Positions 51,001 to 59,757 of a DNA stretch of 64,000 nt are shown piece after piece; position 1 is the stretch's first letter; every line of letters begins with the position of its first letter. This DNA comes from Saccharina japonica. Taxonomy: Eukaryota > Sar > Phaeophyceae > Laminariales > Laminariaceae. The notes beneath the pieces were generated by a model that did not search any database, had not been told where the DNA came from, and saw only the letters and a list, made by a program, of their open reading frames with translations. The position numbers and the translations under genes were made by a program. The stretch is from the NCBI GenBank assembly GCA_008828725.1, contig MEHQ01003963.1, positions 70,170 through 134,169 of the forward strand, written 5' to 3'.

Positions 51001-54000
51001 TTTAGATTACTTTTTGAGGTTAGAAACCTGTTTGGCTACCTCTGTATACCGCGTAGGACCCGTCCCCAACCCTTGAAGTCCTGCGCACGAAATAGTATTG
51101 GTGTGATGCCTGCAGCATGCGAAGATAGAGGTAGCACGTTTAGGCTGAAAATCATTCCTAATGACGGGACTCTTTACCCCCAAAGTCATGGCAATCTCAT
51201 TCTTGCGTACCAACATTTTTATTTGACGCTTGTGTCGTCGGGTAGCTCTCGAATTTTCCACTACAATATTTTTTTACTACTGCAGGTATAGAGGTCCTCA
51301 TGTGACCATCCTCAGAAAACAACATAGTGCATCCCTTATCTCAGCATAAGTCTTCCTTTTGATGGTTACATGGGGTAGTGCATCGGGTATAGCTGTTTAA
51401 TGGTTCTCGATCTCCCGTGGTCAGTCGTCTCTCAGAAACTCAATCCTACCCCTGACGTCCCACGCGTCGAGAACGCCAGAATATCAGACGCGACGGCAAC
51501 GGCACGGCCAGTCACAGCCGAGCTGACAGCAGGGAGTGGAGCGAGAAGGGACAAGCCACGTGTGAGTCCACCTATCCTGCCCCACAGCTTCCCTCAGAAG
51601 TATTAATCCCGAGGGCACCCCAAGCGTTGCTGACGCAAAAAATCGTGCAAGACGGTGGTGATACCATAATAAGAGTTTCAGGTGTACTGGGGCGCAGTCA
51701 CGTTCTTGGATGGGGGTAGCACGTTCAGGTTAAACCTACGCCGGTCTGATGGGAGATCATGGACCGAGGACTTCCCCAGTACGTTTGGATCCGCGCATGT
51801 TTTACGCATGTTTCGTGAGGTGCTTCTACTTGTATCCCCGTATGGGCTTGAGTATTGGGCTGCGCTTAGTTTTGAAGCCTATCGATGTGCCCTCTCTGAC
51901 ACAGTATCGAACAGGTCAGAGCCCGCCTTGAATAGAATATCTTGACACACCGCGGATAGAAGAAGCCTCTATTCCATCACTCTGAACCGACAAGTATGCC
52001 ACTTTTCCCCTTCCTGAACCTTCCCACTCACTCGTACATCGTCCCTTGCCAAACCCTCGTTCATGATGTTACCCCTCATTAATGTCCATCAAGGTTTTGC
52101 TGGGTGGGGTGTACGGCTTTCCTTGATCGAGGCGCCTCGGGAGAACATGGAAGCTGACTCTAACCGCTGCACGCGTCGACCCCTTATGAGGAACAATGCC
52201 TGATAGGGGCCGTACCCTGTTTTCAGAGCTGAGATCAATATATCACACCCCGAGATATAAATCAAAATATTCCAAAGAAGCTGGTTACCGCACCCGACCA
52301 CGATATATATATATGCGCTATAATAGTAGCCTTCCTCCAACTATCCAGAGAAAAAATACCTCACTAGTCGCTAGTTTCTCTATCGAGGACCTCAACCGGT
52401 CGGAACCTATGGAGCCAAAATTATGACCTGTATCGAAGGGATTACACTAGGCTGCGTTGAATTCCGAAAGTACCGGCATACGCGTGGCCTCCCCTTAGAC
52501 ACGTATCTGGTACACAATGCCATACTGCTGCATTTATGTTTGGAGATACACTACCGTATTCTTAAGACAGTAGATTTGAAACCAAACGATGTATCCACCC
52601 GTCGGACGGGTTATCGGCAACGCGCAGCACAGCCGTGAAACACTTGTTCCACGTTATGATACCCTTCCCGAAGGTCTTGCTTCGCGCCCAACACATCCCA
52701 GCACACTGTACGGAGCACAAAACTGCCGAAGGATTATCGTGCATGTTGTATACACTTACCTGCCAAATACGCCGTTTCCAGAAAAAACGCTGGGGTAGTT
52801 GAGAGCCGGCTGGGCTAGGAGTCCTCCAACCCCGGTTCCCAGCATGAGGCTGACTGCTCTGGTACCTATCCGCAATTTGACCAAAGGGCAACAAGCACGT
52901 GAGGCAAGGAAACCGGGTTTACAAACGAACCAGAAAGAGAACTTAGCCTTGAAATTGAGGATCCCATCAAAAATCAATTGTTTGGCAAACGTGCGTGAAG
53001 TTCTCGGGCATTTTGTTCGGTCGCACTTGATGTATGTGTATGTGTGTACACAAGCTCGTGAAGGACAGAGGTCGGTGGCACCGTTTACTTGGTGGTTGTA
53101 CCTGTTCGTAAGAGATCACGGGCGGGGCACGGCATGCAACACTGTGAAAACCGACAGAGGATGCAAATTACTCGTACATGCAGTAGGGGTTCCACCATAC
53201 GGTGGTCTAAATATCTTGGCTCGAATTGGTAATTGCTCGTCGAACTTGGAATGGGTAATTGCACGTCGAACTTGGGACTAATATGGTGGCTTCTTCCGCA
53301 ATAAGGTGGTCCTATTGCTCTGGGGCACCATCCCCTGAAAACTCGCAGAAAAAGCCATTTAGAACACGTCCAACTCCTTTTTGTTGTATGAGGTTGATTA
53401 CTTGACAGTATAGAAGTTCTACACCCCACCCAAACACTGGTTTTGTACCAAACAATGACGGGCAGCCCAATGAACAATCCCACGGCCTAGGCACACAAAA
53501 CGATCATACTTCGAAACAGGAATGGCACTCCGATGACGTCGGGCTAAGGAACCCTGCCATTCAGATCAAACCGTCACACAGTGGGGGTCCCCCAATACGG
53601 CGGTCTAAGTAAGGCGGTTTCCCCCGACATAAGGCGGTCGAAATCGCTTGGCGCGACTGGGGAATTGCACGCATTACCTGGAGTGAATAAGGCGGCGTCC
53701 CTCTATAAGGAGGCCATATTGCTCTGGCACACCACCGCCTTATTGCGGGACCCCTGCTTCATTGCGAAACAAGAATGACATTTCCGAAGCTTTTGGGTTA
53801 AGGCTCCCGGTCGTTCGGAAATATTGTACCCAAAATTACTACCCCTTTCGTAGCATGCGCTAATATAGACCCGTGCTACGGAAGCGGCAGAAAATCGTTT
53901 CTTCGGAGGTTCCTAACGTGAGGAGCTATGGAGTATCATATCCCCGAATTTGTTTGGTTTTAGGAAGAGCTGAAAGCTCACGCCGATGAGCGAAACCCCA

Positions 54001-57000
54001 AAGCATAGGTATGTCACGAGAAATGCTGTAACAGATTCATGGTGTGTATTCCGACGGGTATTGAGTTCAGGAGCCCGGTGAGTCCAGAGGCGCGTTGAAT
54101 AACTAATGCTACCCCCGGCTTAGTACGCGTTTGGCTCGACAAGTGTGTCACACACCTTAAACAAAGTAGGTGTAGGTTTCCGACAAAATGAGCATTCAGC
54201 TGTGCTTTAACGCGCCTAGACATGAAGATCCTCAAACGTCGATGACCGTTTGCCGGAAGAGAACTTCATGTGTCTCGATAAACGCACAGAGATTATTGTC
54301 AATGGCCCAGAGTAGACAGATGTGGACTAAGCTTGAAACGTGTCGCTCGCAGGCCCGGCACACAATTTCTGACCCTAACGCTGTCCCCGATCTCCTAAGG
54401 AATTTCTCGGAATGGAGATGTAAATGTGAGTGTGTGTGGAATATCAACCATTTCGTCAAGGCTTGACCACGTCGTAAACACTTCTGCTTTTTTCTGTGCC
54501 ACCGCCTGGGCATTACGAGTCACAACCCTGGGGCTAACGTTGCCTTGCCTCTCATAGGTTAGGTTTGGGGTTAGAGGGCGCCTAGGCATTACGGGTCACA
54601 ACCCTTGGGCTAACGTGTCCCTGCCCCTCAATGGACGAGACTCCCGATAAAGTAAGCGCGTGTAGAAGAAGCTAGGAACAATCATGTGTGTCTAAAGCTC
54701 TTGAACGCTTCCTGTCGCAACCAGCTCACCCGCGACCTGTGTTTGTGATTTGTAGGTCATAGCTCTCACCTTCCATATAGGTCATCCCCCGCACGACGTG
54801 TTCTTCGCCACACACCTCCCGCAGTGTGGTTCTAAGGGCCGGGGATAGGCCGTTCGTAATCCCGAGAAGGACCCTGCGAGACGGGACACAATTAGGACAA
54901 ACAATGCCAGGAGGGTTTCGCCAAAGGCAGACCCATGCAACCGTAGGGACAGCACCATCCTTTTCTCAAGCTCCTCTTTTGGACTAAAGACTAGTTCAAG
55001 GGTAGGGGGGGGGGTATTTATGCCATCATTTTGACGTTACGTTTACGCCACTTGGACGAGTGGCTTCTTACACCTCAGACTAAGTCGCTTGTAGGGGTTG
55101 AACCTCTTTGCTCAAATATGTTCTCTGACCGGTCTAAGCTTCTCAAGCGAACAACTACCGGGTACACAGAGTGCTACAGGTTTCCTAGTACTGTAGTTTG
55201 AGGACTACGAGATAGAAACCTCGGGGCGGGTTTGCACGAAAATGCTTCTTCGAAGTTCAACGTCTTTGACCTCCTGGCGCATGCTACGATAGAGGTGCAT
55301 CATGTTTGTTTCTGAGGGAAAACAAAAGCGATACCCGATGAACAAACTCATGGCCAAACGAGACAACGAAGAAAAATGTCGACACAAAAATGGAACTCCG
55401 ACGGTTTTGGGGTAAGGGCCCCCGGTCAAATTCAGAAATCGTTTCGGCCAGGAAGCGCCACCTCTATCGTAGCACGCGTCTCCACAGAAATGAGGAGCTC
55501 AGAACAAGACGCCACCCCTACCATGATATGACAGCAAGAAATGCACAGAAGGGAGTAGATTTTGTGCAGAGAGAAGGTATTTTGGTTTCCGTTAACTTCA
55601 TCTTTCGGAGCGCTTACAAGTGGTCAATGTTGAAGCTCATGCTACGCACTGTGGGGTGGCAAAGATAACAATTGTAATGTTGCTCGCCTGGGGGGCGGGG
55701 GGTGGACAAAAGGGTCCACCACTTATCGTGCCATACGCATCAAGACATATCCAACGAATACGGCACGCGGCACCAGTTGGGAATCTTCTACTTGGTTCAG
55801 GATCAAACTGGGTAATATTGTTTTCACATCCTAAATATCTGGTACGTGTTGTACACGTAGTAATTTGTTAGGGGGGTCGTCGAGCTCCTATGAATATCTT
55901 GGGAACCCGCGAAAACAATCCTAGGTACACTCTAACACGCATTATGTATGACACGAACGACCGCGCCTGAGCTGATAATGGATTGCCCGCCTCGATAAAG
56001 GTACCACGTTTCGGCTCATATGTTTGGTGGATGACGTGCTTCCTTAACCCAACACTGTCGGAATTCCATTCTCGGGTTGCAAAATTTTGGCCATTGTATG
56101 CTTGGCCAATGGGATTGTACATCGGGTAGCACTGCTGGTGCTGTTATTTCCCCCCAAAATCAGTGTGCAGGCTACTGCAGGTATAGAGCTCCTCGAGTGG
56201 TCACGCTCAGAAACGACATGGTGCACCTCCACCGTACAATGGATCATGGTACACAGCGAACATTGTAGCTTTGGAAGTATATCGACGAGGTATTCCCATA
56301 GACCTATCGCACGGCTGATAGGGGGTTTACTGGACCATTATTCTGTATGCCTGCAGGAAAATTTCGAGCGAATCACGTACCGTACTTTGTTAGAGGGATA
56401 AACCAAACGCCTAACCTAGCACACTCCTATACAGTATAATTACAGCAACCGCAACACAAACAACGAACATCAAAGCCCCTTCGAGGCCTGTCGAAATTTA
56501 TCCCCGTTGAAGAGCAAGAACGATAACAACTATCAAAACGAAATACAATCAATCAGAGAATAAAAGCGAAAACAGCAGCAATACCCCCTTGGCTTTTCGT
56601 CTTTCGGGGTATGACGCACGCTACCATAGAGGTAGCACTCTTTTGCCATCTGGGGCACACATTGTATGACAGCCTTCCGGGGTTTTCCGCGGTCGTGGAA
56701 CTCCCTCCAATATGGCCTTCCTTATACTCGTAGCCGGAACCGCGCTTGTGGTTAATGCGTCATTCGTTGAATACATACCTATGAGGCCATCGGGTGGAGC
56801 ATTAATGTTTTCTCGAAGATGTGTTTAGGGTGAGGTATAGGGAGCTTTTAGACATTAACCAAGTGACCACCCGCAGAAAATACCGTAGATGCTCCGCTAT
56901 CGTGGCACTTGCGGATTATTTACGAATGGCCAACGTTCAAGCAAAAGCTGCAACATTAAGGGACCCCTTCGGTATTTAAACAAAACGAGTACTTGAGTGT

Positions 57001-57962
57001 TGAAATATACCGGTATATTTTTTTCGTATTTTTACAGCAGCAATGTAATTTCTGGTAGAATAACACCATATCAGTACTCCTTACGGAAAACGCCACAGCT
57101 CCAGTTCTAATGCTCGGACCTTCGACCGACCAACGTATAGCTTGTTCGTGATAGTCTCTACGAGGTATTGGGGCTCTTGGATCTGCAATGGAGGGCAAGC
57201 ATTTTGCTGTGTTTGCATCACGAAACGAAAGTGCTCCGCAGAAATAATTTGATCGTTTCGGAGCTCTTGTTTGATATGTACACTCTGCTGTGGCCACGTA
57301 GGACGCTATGGACGGTCGAACTAGTAGCTAAGGTACAATCACCTACTAGTGTTCGGGATCTTCGTCGAAAATCTGAGTTAAAACAGTACCAGCAGCCGGA
57401 GAACCTGCCATTTGTTTTAATTCGTCTTGGGTACCAGGGGTACAACCAGTCGTTTTCATGTAAGAGGCACTTTTCGTGATAAACAAGGCGTCTGGTCGAT
57501 ATGCCTCCTGAGACATAAATGTTTACCATGATCTAGGCGCTCTACAACTACTCATTGGTCGAAATTCTGAGCTGGAGAAATGGCGTTTTCCATAGGGAGT
57601 CACGAAAATGTGGAAATTATACCAGAAATAGTATTTCAACTGGGAAAACAAAAACTTATTTGTTTTTCATTTGCTCATACCTGGTATATTGTTTGTCCGA
57701 AGGGGCTCCTTAATGAGACAAACAAGAAACCAATCGAGAACAAGAAGCTAGGAACACAAAGAAACCCTGTGAACCCACCTCGATCCTATGGCAAAACTGA
57801 AGCTCGGGGAAAGCCCAAAGGACAGGGAGAACACCAAGACTGACATCAGGCCCCCAATTATAATAGGCTTCCTTCCAATGGAGTCGGTCAGTTTGCCCAA
57901 AGCATAGCCGCTCACGAACCGGCCGAACGTGAAAGCGCTCGCGACGTACCCAGCATAGTAAC
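38687..57962 (-). CDS. Major facilitator superfamily transporter (ZIFL-like), 9 exons placed, incomplete
   Basis: Exons read right to left: 57962-57779, 52849-52760, 50494-50369, 48073-47922, 45799-45609, 43828-43733, 40862-40641 and 39061-38687, plus an uncertain one at 54405-~54290. Phases match at every junction between placed exons from 52849 to the stop. The sequence shows MFS motif A (LTDSIGRKP) between TM2 and TM3, the TM5-TM6 segment AQPALNYPSVFSGNGVFGR, a long polar loop, TM7 with EEAYPLWAL, then TM8 to TM12 and a polar tail. Such proteins are 12-helix secondary carriers; ZIFL members move zinc chelators, potassium or auxin in plants. The substrate here cannot be told. The first exon with TM1 was not found, and TM4 is missing or decayed, so a pseudogene is possible. 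Introns are packed with family-A MITEs. Confidence 0.7.
39131..39377 (+). mobile_element. Family-A MITE, well preserved
   Basis: Ends GAGGCGTGCTACGGTAGAGG and CTCTATCGTAGCATGCGTC, flanked by GACA on both sides (39127-39130, 39378-39381). Interior markers CCTTAACCCAAATTCGTCGG and GAGGTATGACGCTCC define the family. Confidence 0.85.
39389..39976 (+). other. Unrecognised plus-strand open frame inside an MFS intron
   Basis: Part of a 156-codon open frame (39330-39800) lies between two MITEs and is not itself repeated. Codons around ALSNEGASELFAELLAGGA look moderately GC3-rich. It resembles no family I know; it may be chance, or an exon of a nested gene. Confidence 0.2.
39977..40344 (+). mobile_element. 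Long, degenerate family-A variant
   Basis: About 370 bp. It starts GAGGCGTGCTACAACAGGGG and ends CCCTACCGTGGGATGCCTC, with extra internal sequence (TTTTCTGACCGGTTGAGCTC) also seen in the copy at 50573-50910. Confidence 0.6.
40641..40862 (-). CDS. MFS exon with TM8-TM10
   Basis: 222 bp, phase 0-0. Acceptor AATGCCAG|GTG, donor GCTGTG|GTGAGA. It carries three hydrophobic helices: FFAAGALVAVVQLGILPG, MAATVAFALVPFATVLSW and LYVVSVASTFLVYCSTAV. Confidence 0.78.
41090..41185 (-). pseudogene. Diverged duplicate of the TM8 exon
   Basis: After the acceptor-like GTTCAG it reads LAILQLVVIPGMIKVAGIVK then LQII. This aligns position by position with VAVVQLGILPGLLKKFGIPT then LQRI in the exon at 40862-40641. 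Similarity stops after about 28 residues and no phase-compatible donor is clear, so it is likely a dead copy, or less likely an alternative exon. Confidence 0.45.
41583..41650 (+). mobile_element. Family-A MITE fragment
   Basis: Left end only: ACACATGCTACGAAAGAGG followed by CCTGAATGACGGCGCTCCTT. It stops where the 41651 hairpin begins. Confidence 0.5.
41651..41850. repeat. Near-perfect 200-bp foldback hairpin
   Basis: Arms 41651-41747 and 41749-41850 are inverse copies centred on AAGATTATGATAATCTT. The inner ~60 bp are almost identical (GCACCAGCACCAAAGATTAT and its inverse); outer ends are TAAGGGCCC and GGGCCCTAA, with small differences and indels. No coding capacity. It is either a recently inserted foldback MITE or a hairpin RNA source. 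Confidence 0.9.
41927..42200 (+). mobile_element. Family-C element related to family A
   Basis: Starts GTGCCACGGTAGGGGGAGTA and shares ACCTCGCTCAAAACTGGACG with similar blocks near 44370 and 49670. The borders are approximate. Confidence 0.4.
42232..42312. repeat. Recent 38-bp tandem duplication
   Basis: Two identical adjacent copies containing AAACAGTTTTCGGGGGGAGT followed by ATACTCTCATAAAA. Confidence 0.85.
42346..43732. other. Intron sequence without recognised feature
   Basis: Part of the MFS intron below the 43733-43828 exon. No repeat family or coding pattern seen. Confidence 0.4.
43733..43828 (-). CDS. MFS exon with TM7 signature, GC donor
   Basis: 96 bp, phase 0-0. It reads ALLIGFEEAYPLWALSTAG then RGGLAWNIIDIGK, typical of the TM7-TM8 link of ZIFL-type MFS. 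Phase continuity with the next exon needs a GC donor (AAAG|GCACGT). A GT donor 4 nt further (CAC|GTACAA, low end 43729) would break the frame to the known downstream exon. Confidence 0.72.
44907..45170 (+). mobile_element. Family-A MITE
   Basis: Starts GGCGCGTGCTACAATAGAGG and ends CACCTCTATCGTAGCATGCT, with the CTCCTTAACCCAAATTCGTC marker inside. Confidence 0.75.
45346..45601 (+). mobile_element. Family-A MITE abutting a splice donor
   Basis: Starts GGTGCGTTCTACCATAGAGG and ends TTAACCGTAGCAGGCGTC. Its right end lies 7 nt inside the intron from the donor of exon 45609-45799. The flanking tetramers ACCT and GCCT differ at one base. Confidence 0.72.
45609..45799 (-). CDS. MFS exon: end of loop and start of TM7
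   Basis: 191 bp, phase 1 to phase 0. Acceptor AATGTAG|GT, donor GTTCAG|GTGAGG. It encodes a Gly/Pro-rich loop, then LLAVPRVKMVLFLACVVQ. A family-A MITE end begins 7 nt into the following intron, and another MITE starts 90 bp before the exon. Confidence 0.75.
45890..46139 (+). mobile_element. Family-A MITE
   Basis: Starts GGCGTGCTACGATAGGGG. TGCA duplication at 45886-45889 and 46140-46143. The right TIR is shortened (CCTCTACCGAGGCG). Confidence 0.7.
46190..46436 (-). mobile_element. Family-A MITE, inverted
   Basis: Ends GACGCATGCTACGGTAGAC and CTCTACCGTAGCACGCGTC, with TTGA on both sides (46186-46189, 46437-46440). Confidence 0.82.
46620..46855 (+). mobile_element. Family-A MITE
   Basis: Ends GACGCGTGCTACGGTAGAAG and TTTCAATCGTAGAATGCGTC. 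Flanking tetramers no longer match. Confidence 0.75.
46879..47132 (+). mobile_element. Family-A MITE, diverged interior
   Basis: Ends GACACGTGCTACGATAGCGG and CACCTCTACCGTAACATGCA. The interior is strongly diverged. Confidence 0.55.
47133..47921. other. Intron with MITE debris
   Basis: Partial family-A ends, for example CCCCTGACGTAGCATGCGCC near 47290 and CCCCTACTCTAGCACGCAG near 47750. No gene seen. Confidence 0.45.
47922..48073 (-). CDS. MFS exon in the central cytosolic loop
   Basis: 152 bp, phase 2 to phase 1. The acceptor is a tandem CAGCAG (top 48073 or 48076), which could add one residue. Donor GGCG|GTACGA. It encodes a charged loop with SLAYQQMDDRDDGDAEGL. Phase on both sides fits the neighbours, which is the main support, since loops are poorly conserved. 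Confidence 0.6.
48255..48518 (+). mobile_element. Family-A MITE
   Basis: Starts GACTCATGCTACGATAAAGG and ends CTCTACCGTAGCGTGCTTC, flanked by AAAG on both sides (48251-48254, 48519-48522). Confidence 0.82.
48519..49947. other. Intron with diverged repeat remnants
   Basis: Contains a family-C-like block (GGTTGCTACGGTAGGGGGCG near 49590, with CCTCATTCAAAATTGGACG downstream). No coding exon recognised. Confidence 0.4.
49948..50201 (-). mobile_element. Family-A MITE, inverted
   Basis: Ends GACGCATGCTACGGTAGAGG and CATTGTAGCACGCGTC, with GGTT on both sides (49944-49947, 50202-50205). Confidence 0.82.
50369..50494 (-). CDS. MFS exon with TM6
   Basis: 126 bp, phase 2-2. Acceptor GATCTAG|G restores Arg with the previous exon; donor GGAG|GTAAGA. 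It encodes YPFLLPNLVGAIAALLLL then a helix end VILVIPETK and a polar start of the central loop. Family-A MITEs flank it on both sides (49948-50201 and 50573-~50910). Confidence 0.8.
50573..50910 (+). mobile_element. Long family-A variant
   Basis: Starts GAGGCGTGCTAGAACAGGGG and shares the extra CTCACCGGTTGATCTGCTC block with the copy at 39977. It begins about 80 bp upstream of the TM6 exon acceptor. Confidence 0.65.
51114..51353 (+). mobile_element. Family-A MITE, degenerate
   Basis: CAGCATGCGAAGATAGAGG at the left and ATAGAGGTCCTCATGTGACC inside. The right TIR is barely recognisable. Confidence 0.55.
51354..52759. other. Intron without clear features
   Basis: A GC-rich segment at 51430-51560 has an open minus frame (LAPLPAVSSAV), but the flanking exons already join in frame, so it is not needed as an exon. 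Confidence 0.35.
52760..52849 (-). CDS. MFS exon with TM5
   Basis: 90 bp, phase 2-2. The donor GGCAG|GTAAGT is strong. The acceptor GTCAG|C is chosen because LMLGTGVGGLLAQP then aligns with the family's L-x-x-G-P-x-x-G-G. A second acceptor nine bases upstream (top 52858) is also in frame. Ends AQPALNYPSVFSGNGVFGR. Confidence 0.75.
53186..53335. mobile_element. Family-D MITE copy 1 (~150 bp)
   Basis: GGGGTTCCACCATACGGTGG at the left and GGGGCACCATCCCC at the right. It shares GCAATAAGGTGG and CTATTGCTCTGG blocks with copy 2. Confidence 0.6.
53583..53754. mobile_element. Family-D MITE copy 2 (~172 bp)
   Basis: Inverted termini GGGGGTCCCCCAATACGGCG and CCGCCTTATTGCGGGACCCC, with several internal AAGGCGG words. 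Related to copy 1, 250 bp away, in the same orientation. Confidence 0.75.
53870..54132 (-). mobile_element. Probable degenerate family-A MITE
   Basis: GACCCGTGCTACGGAAGCGG at the left and GCTACCCCCGGCTTAGTACG at the right, with GTGAGGAGCTATGGAGTATC inside. Confidence 0.5.
54290..54405 (-). pseudogene. Candidate decayed MFS exon (TM4 region)
   Basis: This lies where the TM4 exon is expected, in a non-repetitive stretch. A good acceptor (CATCTCCATTCCGAG|A) in the required phase 2 gives RNSLG, but the frame has TAG stops at 54375-54377 and 54327-54329. The segment ASDTFQA between them recalls the family's D-D-T-N-Q-A. No matching donor is clear. This may be coincidence. Confidence 0.2.
55276..55480 (-). 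mobile_element. Family-A MITE, inverted
   Basis: GGCGCATGCTACGATAGAGG and CCTCTATCGTAGCACGCGTC ends. Flanking tetramers TCCT and TCCA differ at one base. Confidence 0.72.
55988..56244 (+). mobile_element. Family-A MITE, TIR-eroded
   Basis: The interior is well preserved (GTATAGAGCTCCTCGAGTGG, CATGGTGCACCTCCACCGTA), but the termini are weak. Confidence 0.6.
56613..56914 (+). mobile_element. Family-A MITE, longer copy
   Basis: Starts GACGCACGCTACCATAGAGG and ends TCCGCTATCGTGGCACTTGC. Confidence 0.6.
56956..57713 (+). mobile_element. TTAA-flanked family-B element (758 bp) in an MFS intron
   Basis: TTAAGGGACCCCTTCGG at the left and CCGAAGGGGCTCCTTAA at the right. Both TTAA sites are intact (56956-56959 and 57710-57713). 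The internal 103-codon frame (57168-57479) matches the copies at 20200 and 61631. Confidence 0.82.
57779..57962 (-). CDS. MFS exon with TM2-TM3 and motif A
   Basis: 184 bp, starts in phase 1 and ends in phase 2. The acceptor GCTAACAG|GT follows a C/T-rich tract; the donor is AG|GTGGGT. It encodes YYAGYVASAFTFGRFVSG, motif A GKLTDSIGRKP, then a hydrophobic TM3. A TTAA element ends 65 bp below in the next intron. Confidence 0.75.
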
Positions 57963-58099
57963 CTGTTAGCGTTCGACGAAAGTAAGACGAGAGGGGGTGG
58001 GAGGGGGGCGTTGGGCTCAACGCGTGACCACCTTCAAGGGATTCGCTTCCTCACCCGCGCTGCGATAGAGGTTCAGTAGTAGTGGTCAATCAGTAGTCC

Positions 58100-58800
58100 C
58101 GGGACATGCCTTACATACGAATTCCAATCTATCAGAATTAAGAGATTCTTAAGTGGTGTCGCGTACTGTAGTGATATGTAAGGGTTTAGTTGTCCGTGTA
58201 CGTTATCAGTCTGAAGTGTGCCAGAGTAGAAAGTAAGAATAAGGCAACCAACATAATGTTGCTCGCTACGGGCTGGTGTCGCTAACACGGTAACACGATG
58301 TTGATGTAATATTGGTAATTCCGCTAACACACTAACACAACGTTATGTAAACGTTTATTGGACCACGTATGTACGTTATCCGTCTAAAGTGTGTTCCGGC
58401 AGCAAGTAAGAATTCCGCTAACACACTAACATAATGTTACTCGCCGCGGGCTGATATCGATAACACAGCAGTAACATAATGTTAACGCTTCATTGACCAT
58501 GTACGTTATCCCTATCACCTGTGTTACGATGGCAACAAGGAATTTCGGTAACACACTAACATAGTGTTACTCGCTATGGGCTGCCTACCTTAACACCGTA
58601 ACACTTATACTGCGGTCATCAAGGGGTCAAGGCAACACTCTAACATAATGTTACGCGATCGCCCGCCAATACCGTAACGCACTGACACTATATATTATCA
58701 CAAAATCCGGAATTTAGATAACGTAGTAACGTAATGTTGCGATTTTTTTCCGCTGGCGCGTAACATTAACATAAAACGTTAAGTGTTACGTTATCCGAGG
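58100..58800. repeat. Tandem array with TAACACACTAACATAATGTT motif
   Basis: Degenerate units of roughly 130-175 bp. Shared blocks are TGTACGTTATC (58196, 58370, 58501) and CTAACACACTAACATAATG with GTTACTCGC. Many inverted GTTA/TAAC words. Confidence 0.75.
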
Positions 58801-59023
58801 TGTGAAACCCTTCCAGCCGTGCTACGAGTACCGTACCGAAAAGTACACCAAGAAATAAAGTCTCATCACAGCCGATATTGTTTTATTTTCTTCATTTTTA
58901 TTTATTCCCGACAGTTTTGTTTTTACGGTTTCATCAAAAGTGAAATGTGCCCTGCGGGTGGGAGAAGAAAAAATAATCAGTACGAAATGGAAACCTCTGT
59001 GATCAACACCATCATTATCGAAG

Positions 59024-59251
59024 GAAACACTGGGTGCTCTTTATTACGGCTTTGATTTGACAGCTTGGTGGGCATTGGGCATCGCGCACTTGAGCACCCA
59101 GACCCGGGGTCCGCTATACTCTACATGTTATACTACTGTTGTAGGCGCCATGGCCCTTTCCATCACCTCGCTCGAAGGCTTCTCTAAGCTGGTTACCCTT
59201 AAAGACAAGGAGGAGCTATCGGAGTGCCAGAGATATACTCGATATACGTAG
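59024..59251 (+). CDS. Candidate exon of an unknown membrane protein
   Basis: An open frame of about 75 codons ending at TAG 59249. It reads WWALGIAHLSTQTRGPLYST, a hydrophobic stretch VVGAMALSITSLEGF, then a charged end KDKEELSECQRYTRY. Codon usage looks coding. The R-G-P-L-Y segment faintly recalls EamA/WAT1-type transporters, which is a guess. No start codon or partner exon was identified. Confidence 0.3.
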   Translation, partial: ETLGALYYGFDLTAWWALGIAHLSTQTRGPLYSTCYTTVVGAMALSITSLEGFSKLVTLKDKEELSECQRYTRYT

Positions 59252-59394
59252 AGTGTATGGCAGGCTTGATTGAGTAACGAGGTACATATTTGTTGATTGG
59301 GGAGGTCAAGAGAGTACCCTCATATCGGAGGTATTTTACAGTGTGGTGGTAACCGCACTCGTCGGTTGCGGCTGACCTGTACAAGTTTTTTATT

Positions 59395-59757
59395 TTGTCT
59401 TTCTTTCCATCCCATTTATTATCTTAGCACTTCCGTCTTTCTCCCTCCCTAGTCGTATCTCAGATCCGGGGTCACGAAGTAGGCTCCTCTCCCTCCTCCC
59501 CCACTACGGGTATTGCCTTGGTTTTTATAGCGCAGAGGGTTCAGCCTTCCCAACGCTCGTCGAGTTTCATCGACTGTTGCCAACTCACGCTCTCGCGTTT
59601 TCCGCTAGTCGAGATTGTGTTTTTGTTTTTATATTTTTATTTGTAGCGAGTTTGTAGCAAGAAACACCCCTACGAGCATGCGCTCGGGGGGGCTCGAACT
59701 CGCGACCTCGACTTCCACAGGCTACGTGGTTACCTGCTAGCCTGCCGGGGCGACCAA
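59395..59757 (-). mobile_element. tRNA-headed SINE, copy 2
   Basis: On the minus strand the head GTCGCCCCGGCAGGCTAG and a B-box-like GCGAGTTCGAGCCCC are followed by a body with GAGGAGCCTACTTCGTGACC. The end AGATAATAAATGGGATGGA is identical to copy 1. Confidence 0.8.

Noticed and set aside
51430-51580. GC-rich minus-strand frame between TM5 and TM6 exons
   Set aside because: The flanking exons join perfectly in frame (Arg restored across the junction), so no exon is needed here.
54232-54513. 93-codon minus-strand frame taken as an intact TM4 exon
   Set aside because: The open frame does not match the phase of the preceding exon and has no charged or helix pattern typical of MFS; only the alternative frame shows weak resemblance.
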